This document shows, piece after piece, positions 23,515 through 34,496 of a stretch of 64,000 bases of DNA; the first letter of the stretch is position 1; every line of letters begins with the position of its first letter. The stretch is from positions 2,699,989-2,763,988 of the forward strand of contig CM042085.1 of the NCBI GenBank assembly GCA_023512835.1. Direction: 5' to 3'. The position numbers were made by a program, and so were the translations under genes. This stretch comes from Taxillus chinensis (taxonomy: Eukaryota > Streptophyta > Magnoliopsida > Santalales > Loranthaceae). The notes beneath the pieces are model-generated. The model was not told the DNA's origin. It searched no databases and was given only the letters and a program-made list of their open reading frames with translations.

Positions 23515-24036
23515 TCAGATCCTCGCTAACTTCTCGGCTCTGACCACCGGATTGTCCCTGGCGAGGGCCTCTCTCCCCGATGTCTTGAAATCGAAACTGC
23601 ACCCGTGGAGCTCCGGGTACCGGTGGGTCCCGCAGAACGTCGACCCGCATCGGCATCTGAACCCGGTCAGCCCGACCCGTCTCCGGCAGGCAAAACACCG
23701 GCCAGGCTGCGCCGTAGGAGCCGGCGCGGAGCCGGAATCCGCCGGAGCCCGTACATCCGCGGCTAATGAGGGGGTTGGGGCGGCGACTTCAGGGAGGAAC
23801 AGAGGCGGAGGAGAGGGAGGCGCGGCGGGGGTGGACGGCGCAGTGGAGGGCGAGGGGGAAGACGAAACGGAGAGAGATTTTTCCACGGCTGATTTGGCGG
23901 ACGAGGCCTGTTCTTGTTTCATGCGGGAGTCGGTGAAACACTTGGAGCAGAGGTTCTGGGTGGCAGGGCTACCGAAGAACCCGCAGTTGTTGGCGCAGAG
24001 GCGGTGTCCTTCCTGGATTCGCTGTTCCTCGGCCAT
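23515..24036 (-). CDS. A20/AN1 zinc-finger stress-associated protein
   Basis: One exon encodes 173 residues. An A20 finger has Cys14, Cys18, Cys30 and Cys33 (HRLCANNCGFFGSPATQNLC). A long Ser/Pro/Ala-rich linker follows. An AN1 finger has Cys114, Cys117, Cys128, Cys130, Cys135, His138, His144 and Cys146, and the C-terminus (SFDFKTSGREALARDNPVVR) is the family standard. Stress-associated proteins of this type bind ubiquitin and some act as E3 ligases in abiotic stress responses. I took the ATG at 24036 because homologs start MA.E..; the frame upstream contains a plausible leader-intron acceptor (gtgcag, just left of 24070). A matching donor (AAG|GTATCG) lies near 24200, giving the 5'-UTR intron typical of this family. 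No zinc ligand is missing. Confidence 0.94.
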   Translation of the reverse strand: MAEEQRIQEGHRLCANNCGFFGSPATQNLCSKCFTDSRMKQEQASSAKSAVEKSLSVSSSPSPSTAPSTPAAPPSPPPLFLPEVAAPTPSLAADVRAPADSGSAPAPTAQPGRCFACRRRVGLTGFRCRCGSTFCGTHRYPELHGCSFDFKTSGREALARDNPVVRAEKLARI

Positions 24037-25186
24037 GGTTTTCAGATCTGACCGGACCTGCACACCGAATAAAACAACAACCGAAAACAAAGTACGCGCG
24101 GTAATTAAGGAGGTCTCAGGAATCAAACAATAAGCTGAGGTTTGGTTTGATGAATCAATAATATTGAATGACAGATCATGGTCGACAACAGAAACGATAC
24201 CTTAAGGGTAGTAGGGACGAGATTTGCAGGGGTGGAGAATTGGAGTCAAAGGAGGAGAGGAGAATGAAACATATAGATCAAAAATGGTGGGGTGGGGGGG
24301 TGGATGGTGAAACGGGACAGATCAACGATAAGGAAATGGGAAAACAACAAAAACAGTGTATTAGTAACAATAATTAAACACCAACGGGACACGAATAGTG
24401 GAAACAGGCTGGAAGGGAGGGGGAGCCCAAACCCAAAGGGGGTATAGGGGTCAGTTTTTGCGGATTTTGAAGAGAGAGGCGCGAGTAAAAAAATGAAGGG
24501 TGGGCTGGTGGTTGGTGGGTGGGACGATACAGTGCACGATGTGGATCGATGATGACGGACTGGTGGTGGCGGTGGTGGTGGTGGTGGCAGAGACCGAGCG
24601 AGCCGGGGGGCGTGACGTGTGCGGTGGGGACGGCAAGTTGGGGTGGACTGCTGCTGGTGGACCGTCTATCGTTGGTTGTGTGCAACGTTTGATTAGGATT
24701 GAGCTCACGGTTATGTCTTGCTTAGCTGTTTTGCTTTATTTGTTCTTATCGATGATTCTTTTTTTAATTTGCTTTTATATAATTGTGTTGATGTATTGTC
24801 GTATTGGAATTGGACACTGGGTCGTTTAGTGGGAGCCGGCCCCTGTTGGCTGGTTTGGCTCTTTCTTATTACCCAACCATTTGCTTTTTGCTTTGGCAAG
24901 GCTCAGGAAGATACACGAGTTTTTTTTCTTTTTAAAGCATAATCCTTGGGCCTAGATATCAATCTTTTGGACGTGATAATAAATAATGACTCATACGATA
25001 TTATTATTATTTTTAAATAATAAATTTAATAAATTTTAAACTATTTATAATTAATAAAAATTAACCTAAAATTATATATATTTTTTTTAAAATTATTTTT
25101 AAATACCAAACCTTTCCCTATAACATCTCCGATGATTTAAGGTCATAAAAGTTATTAGTGCATTCTAACTAAACTAACTTTTAGTG

Positions 25187-25229
<43 letters not shown>

Positions 25230-25439
25230 ACTATAATAAAAAGGTGAGACTAGTTTTTTATCGTTAGAATTTTAATCTAGATTTATTAAATTTTATAACT
25301 AACGATTTAGGTTAATTTTTTATTTAACCGTAGCTTTATTACAGTGAATCTGATATAATTAAATAAAAATTTAATATACACCGTTGATTTTAGCCTCACG
25401 ATCCAAATTAAAGGTTCTGATAGTTTACGTAGCATGACT

Positions 25440-25506
<67 letters not shown>

Positions 25507-25961
25507 TATTGTTTTCTCATTCAAGTAATGCACAAGTAATGTAAATAATCATTAGAAACTAAAATAGATTTTGTTCTTTTTTTTTTAAATAATTGATAAG
25601 TATATTTCTTGAAATATCTAACATTTATTATAGTATTGCCATGATGTCTCTTTTGTTTTTTTCCCATACAAAAATGAGCTTTTTACGTTACGAAAGGTTG
25701 ACTAATACATTTCTCTTATGATAATATTTGCTGAAATAATGGTCATGAACATTTCAAATCCCTTTTTTTCTCAAATAAAGGCTTATATTTTGTCAAAATA
25801 TACCTTGATATATGACACCTATATCATATGGCTGGCATTGAAAAATATTATTTTAATGGCACCAAATTCTCTAATTATAATTACAGGTAGACATACATTG
25901 TCGTTCTTAACGACTGTTTTCAATATGCCTGATATTCAAATATAACTTTTCATATGCTTTG

Positions 25962-26015
<54 letters not shown>

Positions 26016-26071
26016 ATTAAAAGTTAAATTACTCGACATTATTCTAACGATATCTAATAATGTCAAAATGC

Positions 26072-26107
<36 letters not shown>

Positions 26108-26570
26108 AAAATATATAAACAACTTTTCACATGCTTTGATTCAATGACGTCTTGTACGTGCAATCAAATATAAACATATGTAAAAATGCATATACGAAGA
26201 TGATATTGTCTGAATGTGCCCAAGATAATGGTTGTCCTAAAATTAGTTATTTACTTTTTAAATGATTTTATGTTATTTTTAAAAGTTGACGTTGGTGTTA
26301 ATTAACGGGAAAAAATTATATAAATGAAAGTAGATAAAGTAACAATACATTTAAAATATTATTATAATAAAATACGGCAAAATGAAAAATAATATTAAAA
26401 TTATAAAACTTGCTCTTCACAGTAAAAAAAATTATAAAAAATGTAGGACATAGGACACGTGCTTCGTAGAGTATTGAATGCAAATTTATTAAACGTTGGG
26501 AGTAGGATTGTAATTTTATATAATATTTTTTTTTTAAAAACCACGACTCTGTTTCTTAGCTACAAATACA
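24037..26570. other. Divergent intergenic region between the A20/AN1 gene and TAF12
   Basis: About 24037-24710 is GC-richer, with runs such as (GGT)n near 24560-24595, and likely contains the A20/AN1 leader and promoter. Beyond 24950 it is AT-rich with TA microsatellites at about 25196-25223, 25456-25497 (preceded by a CA run), 25968-26012 and 26074-26103. No gene was recognised. Confidence 0.5.
26514..26527 (+). promoter_or_regulatory. TATA box for TAF12
   Basis: TTTTATATAATATT lies 44-57 bases upstream of the ATG at 26571. This places transcription start near 26545-26555 and leaves no room for an upstream coding exon, which matters for the stop codon found at codon 3. Confidence 0.5.
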
Positions 26571-29500
26571 ATGGAGTAAAATCCAAATCCGACCGCCAGT
26601 CAGCACACAGACCCCACGCCGTCGCCGCCGTCGCAATCTCTACCGTCTCTCCCAACGCCGTCATCTTCCACGAGGCCTACCTTCCCCATACCCAGCCCAA
26701 ACCCTAATCCTAATTCCACCCTTAAAGCCTCACTCCCTTCACCCCCATCCCAGCAACCGCAGCACCAACAGCAGCAGGCGTCTCAGACCAAGCCTCCGTT
26801 CAACATAACGTGGCCGCAGCAGCCGCATTTGCATTTTCAGCACTTTTCGTCCTCGGCGTTGACGGCGTCGGTTCCGGCTTTCCACTCGCCACCGCATTCG
26901 CAGAGGGGCGGCATTGCCATCAGCGTCCCCGCCCACCACCCCGGCTCGTCTCCGTCGCCGCCCACCTGTTCGTTCTCCTCTCTCAGCGCCTCGCCGTTCG
27001 GGCAGCAGTTTGGTGGTCTGGGTTGCAATGTATCGGATCTGACGGGCACATCCCAGTTCAATTGATGTTTTTTTTTTTGGAAATTTGGCTGTATATATAT
27101 ATATACTAATTATTATATGATACTAAATTTTATTGATTGGTGTCGAGTTGAATTACACATGTCGAACCGTGTCTTGTTTTGTTCTTTAGTTGTTGTTTTC
27201 ATGCTGTAGACTAGACAGTCTATGCAAGGAGTTCAAGGCATGGGAATGACGAACTCACCACGTGGTTCTGGATCTCAAATACGACCGGGCGGCATTTCTG
27301 CTCAGCACCCTCAGAGACCTCAGCAATCATCTCTCAGACCCCAAATGACCTCAAGTAACCCTTCTGCTGCACCCCAAGTGAGCCTTTTTTTTTCTTCTCC
27401 ATCTGTTTTTTTTTTTGACTTGTTCAATGCAGTGAGGTAATTTGCTGGGAATACTTGAAAATTCATTGCTTAGTTTTGTGAATTCAAATTCAGACCGTGT
27501 TGGTTAGTTTCTTGAAAATAATGAGAAGATTTTGAAATAGATGCAAGTGACTGAAATGTAGGTTATAGGTTTTGAATTGTTAAACCAATATAAATGGCGT
27601 GGAAAATTGTATATCTTTGCCTGCTCCGTTTCTGAAATGAAAGAAAAGCAAAGCCTAGGCACTGCAAAGTGACAGCCAAGTTGGAATGACAAGTATTAAA
27701 GTCCCATTGGAGAAAGTAACCAACCAAATAGATCTTAATATAGAACCAAGTTTAACTTTTCCTATAATCAATTGGTTCTTGGGCATTGACCAATGGATTC
27801 TAATAACAAGGTTTTCAGATGCCATATAAATTTAATGTTTTAATTTACGTGCTTTTTTGCTTTGATGTGTGCCCATCTTATTTTGGGTGCATATTTCATC
27901 TGTTGCTGCCTTAATTTTTGGAAGATTTCCATCCATCATCTAAAAGCTTTCCAGCTGCTCTTCACAATACTGTTGGTTTTATGCTTTTCTGCATCATGCT
28001 TTTGAGTGACTAATTGATACTTGTAGAACATTGAAGTCAAATGCACACACACAAAAGAAAAGATAGGCTTTTATAGATATCTATGTCAAAATTTAGCTAC
28101 CTCAAAATTTACAATTCATTGCATTTATGTAGATTTTCGTGCCTCTTAGATGACAACTCTTTAAACTTCTGTTTCTACTTTGAAGAGATCCAAGCATGCT
28201 CTTTTGCCTGATTGGAAAATTTTGTTACGGTCTGACTGATACTAATTTTAGAGGTTTTTTCTCCTGTTTGGGTGCCTTTACCCATGCCTTGTTCAGGGGG
28301 TTTATTGCTTATTTGGGACTGGGTTCTTCAGGATTTTTTTTGTTCATTTAACAAACCCAGTGGGTTACAAAATTCGTTCCATCAGATTGGCCTAAAACAT
28401 GCTTGTTTTGCAATATTAATTCACTCTCATACTTGTCACTCAACATTTTTTTAGTAGATGGATTTTAAATTTTAAGAGATTTGGCTCGTGAGTGTTCTAG
28501 CTGTGTTTGAACAACTGTGTACCTCTTCTTTTACACTGTAGAAAATTCCGATCATTCTAACCATTTTTTGACAAGGAGAGAAAAGGAAGAGAATGATTTG
28601 TAGAAAGGGATTTGAGCTGCAAATTTAGTTATCATTGCAGAAGCCAACATTCTCTATTAGTACTCAGTAATGCTCTGATAGTATATGTGGTGCTATATTG
28701 TGCATGGTTTTGTGTATTAGTTTTTCTTTTTGATATTTTTTTATTGTGGCCCTCGAGAAAGTGACAAAAAGTTACAAAAATCCTTTCTATAGCAAAGAGA
28801 TCAAAAGTGTCATCCATAGGAGAGAAGTTAGAAGACACACTCATATGTATCAATAAAGCCCACACCTTCCCCTCATAAATAAAGTAAAGTGCAAACTTAG
28901 TGCAATAGGTTTCTGCAAGTGGCAGGGTCCAGGAAAGAGTCGAGCCACACTGGCCAATATGGATGCAGCCTTCTCTTATAACTAATTTAATTGCAAGAGT
29001 TCTGTCTGCGACTTGAACATATAACCTTCAGGTCACAGGACAGTAATTCCACAGTTACACCAATGTTCGCCCTTCACAAGATGAATAGTTTGGTATGTAC
29101 TTAGAATTCAATCAGACATTGCATTGAGATGACATACACAATGTACGAGTAGTAGTTGATGTGCAGTGTATGTTTTGTTATGGTACTTCTGGAATTTCTT
29201 TGCCATGTTTAAATGTGATTCTGGTTTCTATAAACCCACATGCTTGTTTGTTTAAATTATGCCTTATTGGCTAGATTATGTGTGGAGTATTCTATGTGTA
29301 GATATTGTGTTAGAAAAGTATTCTGTTGAAAATTTTCTGCTGAGCTTCAACTTATTCGTGATAATTGTGGAATTTCATCAATTTTGATTGTTTTATAAAT
29401 TTGAGCCATTTTTGAAAAAAATGAAGAGTATCTCAGATACAAGCATTTAAGCATTATTATTATTTTGCATTGTTAAAGAGTTTTACAGGTCATGGACATA

Positions 29501-31759
29501 CGAGAGTCCCAGGATCTGCGGGCACACCATCATCCAGTTCGTCACAGAGTGCACAATCCCATAATCAGCCATGGTTATCATCTGGATCACAAGGAAAACC
29601 TCCCTTGCCATCCCCTTTATATAGGCCACAAATAAACACACAGCAAAGATCTCATATTCCTCAACATCATCATCCCTTATCAGCTTCGCAGCAGCAGCAG
29701 CAGCCAATGGCTTCTGTCCAGAAAGCTCAACAATCATCGCCCTCACATGTTCTGCAGGAACAGTATGAGCAACAATTTTCCCCATCAAGGGCCTCACAAT
29801 CTTTGCCCCACCATCAACAAGCCACAAAGGGTCAAGTATCTGGAAATCAAAAGTTTGCTACCCTAGGAATGATACGACCTATCCCAGTTCAAATCGGGTC
29901 TAACAATAGACCAGATAGTACAGAGGCTACTGAACCTGGTGGTAAAATTATCAGCAAGAGAAGCATACATGACATAGTAACTCAGGCAAGTATCTATATT
30001 ATTTATTTGTTCTTTTATTTTTAATTTTGGTTTCTTAAGGTAACAAACAACAGAGGATGAATTGCTGTGGATCATTCTTGTTTTGGCACTTGAATATTTT
30101 TGGGTATTTTATATTTTATATTTTATATTATTTTTTCTATTCATTATGTTCTTGGAGAATTTAATGAACTCAGATGAAAATTATAGTTTACCTCATTCAT
30201 ATCTTCAGAGTTTTGAAGTTATTGTTCTCCATCTCAGTTTCACAATATTCCTTCATTTGCTTTCTAATGCTTCAAATTTAATTCTGTAAGAATTTTTTTC
30301 TTTACCTGCATAGTTTTTTTTTTTTGGGTGTATGTTTGTTTTGTATGATGATGCATCAAATTATTGTGGATAAATTTACTAATAATATGCACTTGTGACA
30401 TTATCATAATTTTCAGTTTTCTCTGCATTTTTCTGTGCCAACTTTTTTTTTCCCTGACATTGACATCTGCTGGACAGATTGACCCATCAGAGAGGTTGGA
30501 TTTGGATCCAGAAGTGGAAGACAGTCTTGTGGATATAGCAGAGGATTTTATTGACACAGTGAGTGGTTAATTTGTGTACGGGGTTCTTCTACTTTTGAAG
30601 TTCCATTCAGTCTCTTTTGAGCTGTGCCCTGTTTTCCTCTTTTTGGGGTGCCAGGGTGCATGTTGTGTTTTGTTGATGTGTTTTCTCCCTTTCTTTCTTT
30701 CTGATTCATATTTGAGCTGAGATTTGATAATGAAGCAATGCGTTTTGCCCTTTGAAATTATTTTATACAAACGAGCCATGATTCATTCAAATAAATATTT
30801 TATCTTCATTCCATTGCTTTTGAGCAGATTACAACATTTGGTTGCTTGATAGCCAAGCATAGAAAATCCAATATATTGGAAGCAAAGGACATCCTTCTAC
30901 ATTTAGGTTAGTAAAATGGTAAAAATGCATTCTAGTTTATCCTTTCATAATGTCTATTCACAGTTTTTAATTTTATAAACTATGTTTTGATTTAGAAAGG
31001 AATTGGAATTTGACACTTCCTGGGTATGGTGGAGATGAGATTAAGACGTACAAAAGACCGGTAAATTTTTGCAGTGGCTACATGAATTGTTTATGTTGTG
31101 TTTGTATTACTGGAAAAAAAAAAGTATTACCGCCTGTTGAAGAACATATCTTGTTGGTTTGGTTCCTCTATCAATCCATTCAATTGCTTATCTGGGTTGT
31201 TGATGTTTTTGTATTACTGATAAAAAAGTATTAGTGCCTGTTAAAGAACATATCTTATTGGTTCCTCTATCAATCCATTCAATTTCTTATCTGGATTGTT
31301 ATGGTTCTTTGCTGGTTTTGTAGGCTGTGAATGATATTCATAGGGAGCGGCTTGCAGTGGTATGTTCTGTACCCTTGGTTATCTTATTTTATTTTGTACT
31401 CTGACACCGTGCTTATCTTCTCTTCCAGGAATATGAGCCATATCTTGTTATACGTTCATTTGCTTTATGTGTATTTGGATCCATTGAATACTATGGTTGT
31501 TTAATTAATTGCCTTTGTATGTGTACATATGGATCTATGAAAGATCATTAAAAATAAAATAAAATCACGGCTGTAAGCTCATTTTTGTTATTTTTTTACT
31601 GGCTTACTTGTCCCTTTTCCCTTTTGGCAGATAAAAAAGTCTATGATAGGTACAGAAACTACAAATACTAAGAACCCTGCTACTGCTGGACAATCAGCTG
31701 CGAATGCAAAAGGCCATATTGCAAAGGCATCCACTAATGCCATTTCTCAAGGCACATGA
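26571..31759 (+). CDS. TAF12: TFIID subunit 12, with an apparent stop at codon 3
   Basis: Eight exons were traced: 26571-27055, 27215-27377, 29479-29985, 30478-30558, 30828-30906, 30996-31060, 31324-31359 and 31631-31759 (514 codons including the third). The first three encode a Pro/Gln/Ser-rich region ([26 protein letters not shown]). Exons 4-7 hold the histone fold ([51 protein letters not shown]). TAF12 pairs with TAF4 in TFIID and is also in SAGA. Two oddities stand out. The frame opens ATG GAG TAA and then stays open, as if codon 3 were once CAA or GAA. Intron 3 has a GC donor (CTCAG|GCAAGT). The exon 1 donor (CCCA|GTTCAA) is weak but gives the right phase. If the stop is real, translation might begin at Met codons in exon 2, keeping the histone fold. 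The family is certain; the integrity is open. Confidence 0.86.
31101..31302 (+). repeat. Tandem duplication in a TAF12 intron
   Basis: Segment 31101-31203 is repeated at 31208-31302 with a period of about 107 bases. Both copies contain 'tttgtattactg', 'agaacatatctt' and 'cctctatcaatccattcaat'. Several substitutions and small indels separate them. The repeat lies wholly within intron 6. Confidence 0.8.
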
Positions 31760-33846
31760 ATTTGAATAGGTTTTCAGCTCAACAGGTATTTATTACTTTT
31801 TTTTACATATTATTATGTGTACGTTTCCATGGTACACACATTGGATGTAAATTTCATTAAAAACAATAGAATGGTTGACTTTGGAAATAGAAAATATCAA
31901 AGCGGGCTTGGATGCATAGTTGTTAAAAGCACATTTAGGCGCGAGGCAAGGCGAGACGTGTTGCCAATGTGCGTTGACTAGGGAAAGCCTAGCACGGGTA
32001 TAGAAGCATGTGTGCCTTTGTGATATGAAGCTTTCTTTTAAAAAAGTATCTTTGTTTAAATGTCTCTTGTTTGCATTTCTCGGCTCCACATTTTTTTTTA
32101 AAAAGAGAGTCTATTTTTAGAAAAGTTTCAAAAGAGAGCAAAGCCAAATTCTGTTTAAACTTCAGGTACCCAATATTACTATCTTCAATACTGTATTTGG
32201 CTTGGACCATAAGGAACAAGTCAGAACAATCAAGCGACATAGTGGGAACAATAAAAATTTAATAGCAACAGAAAAAGGAATACAACAAGATTATCAAAAA
32301 CTTAAAATTAAATCCACCCGTAATAAGTTTTAAGGATTAAACTTTAAAACCAAAGATTATCCTAGTCCAGTGATTGCCTTTTGGGCCTTCTCTCATGGCC
32401 GACAGGCAATTATTATTTTTATTTGTATTGTTATCTACATTTGATGTTTGTTCATTTGTGTTTGGTTGAAATGTCCCTGTGGCATTCAGACATCAAACAA
32501 CAAATGTATTCATTCGGATATGGATGAAAACATATTGAAGTGACGGATACGTTTCAAAAGTCGATTAAAGAATAGTCAAGTCACACAGCAACTCCCACTC
32601 AGTCTCAGAACCGTTACAAATCTGGTGCAGAGGGGCCAAAATTTCCAGAAAATTTGTCTTCACCTTACTTGGCACCTTCCCTTGGAATCTGATTAGTATT
32701 TGTATTTAGCTAAATTTACGTAGGTTATTTAAAATTGTAAGCTCCATATTAATTATGTACATATTTTATATAAGAGAAAACAATGTAATTTTGGGGCGTT
32801 TTGCACGCACGATGTTATTGTTGGCAATGAAACCGTATATTATTGTTTGGCCTTGAAATGGCATCTTTCTTGTTGAATGATGGTAACTGCATGATCCCAC
32901 TCATTTTCGACTTTTAATGTAGAAGATAGATGCCAATTATTCCCCAACTTTGATGTGAGAGCTGCTAGAAGATGCTATTTGTTTTGTATTTTAATCATCT
33001 AAGATGCCAATTATTTGAACTTTAATAATAATAGGTTATATCTTGTATTTTAAACACGTTAATTTTAAGTGTGGCTACAATAATGCCTTCTCGTCCACGT
33101 GACCATCTTATTTGAATTTGACTCCGCCAAGCATATTTTGGGTGCATATGGTGCACATTGAATATGCCTGTTTTATTTGTAATTATTTTTCATTCCAATT
33201 ATTTGTTATTATTTGTTAAATATTTTTTAAATTTTAAATTTCAAATCATATTTAAATTTAATTTTAAAATTAATAAATTTAAACTATAAGTATTAATATA
33301 TTAAGTAAAATATATAATATTTTTTTTAAAAATATTTTTTTAAAATAGCAAGTCAATCCGTCAACCAATTCATATCACCACGAATTTGATTTGTATGGAT
33401 GGGGCTTAAATTTGATCTATTTAGACTCCTATAATAAAATGAACTAAAAATATTTTGATTCGGCTCCGGTATGCAAGGTCGGCGGACCATTTTATGGGAA
33501 AAGTTAAAAACCTGACGTCAGCCATCCAGACTCTGCTGAAGTTGGCTTCGCCTCCTTATTCCTTGCGGCCGCCTGGCCCCGCTAACTACGCCTAACAAAA
33601 CGTGCCAGAGGGTCTCACCAAGAACATACCACCGAGATCGGAGGGAGACCTCGGAGAGACCACCGAGAGAGAGGGGTCTCAACCAAGCTTGGCATCGGTC
33701 GGGCTCGTCCCCTCGTGGATCCGTCGAGACCGATCAATCGAAATCGATCCGTATACTTCAACCATTAATTTCTCGATTGATCGGTTCGTCTCGATCCTCT
33801 CCGTAGCTCCCTCCCTGATTGTTTGGGTTTCGCGTCTGTGCCGGCA
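31760..33846. other. TAF12 3' region and URH promoter/leader
   Basis: The first part is the TAF12 3' UTR and flank, containing at 31925-32050 the second copy of the dispersed repeat seen in the ISCA1 intron. The middle is AT-rich. From about 33470 the composition becomes GC-richer, probably the URH promoter and 5' leader. No other gene was recognised. Confidence 0.5.
31925..32050. repeat. Dispersed repeat, second copy
   Basis: Words such as 'aggcgcgaggcaaggcgag', 'gttgactagggaaagccta' and 'gtgtgcctttgtgat' occur in the same order as in 2085-2235. Termini are not defined. Confidence 0.5.
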
Positions 33847-34456
33847 ATGGCGAGCTGCAACGCTGGAGCTGCCGGCGGCGAACCTTCGATGCCGGCGCCG
33901 ATCGCTTCTTCCAGCTCTGAATCCGATAAGCCCGAAAAGCTCATTATCGATACCGATCCTGGAATTGGTGAGGACTAACTCTATGTCCGCTTGGATTCAT
34001 ATCCAACTCTATGCTATTTCAATATCATTTTGCATGACATGAAAGGGACTCTTATGTTTGTCTGCTCGAACATTATTATATTAACACCAACCCTCTAAAC
34101 ATTATTGTAGTTTTTTTTTTTAAAAATGTAACCGTTTTTATTATCCAGAAAATATATTTTATGAATAAGAATCGACCGAGCTTTTAGCTGGTTTGGTAGT
34201 ACGTAAAAATCGCCCCAATTTCATTCCCAAGCTTGCGGGAATCGTTTCCAATTTTGTCCAATCGTCCGCGACAAGGAAGCCCTGTGGCTGATCGTCCCCG
34301 AGCTTTGCGATGGTGGATTCGCCAGCTAGAGAAGATAGTGAAGGGTTTGGCGAACCAGTTCTTCCCGAACAAAAATATGTGTGATTTTCTGATTAAGGGA
34401 TGGTGTGCGCTCGGAAAGCTCGAGGAGGCCCGATATATATATATATATATATATAT

Positions 34457-34496
<40 letters not shown>

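Noticed and set aside
24374..24829. Frames of 85-109 codons upstream of the A20/AN1 gene
   Set aside because: They are His/Thr/Pro- or Val-rich products of a (GGT)n-like stretch in the promoter region, with no motif.
26837..27109. Frames in other registers over TAF12 exon 1
   Set aside because: They are compositional shadows of a Pro/Ser/Gln-rich exon. The true register joins in phase to exon 2.
29483..29827. 114-codon minus frame
   Set aside because: It is antisense to TAF12 exon 3, which carries family motifs on the plus strand.
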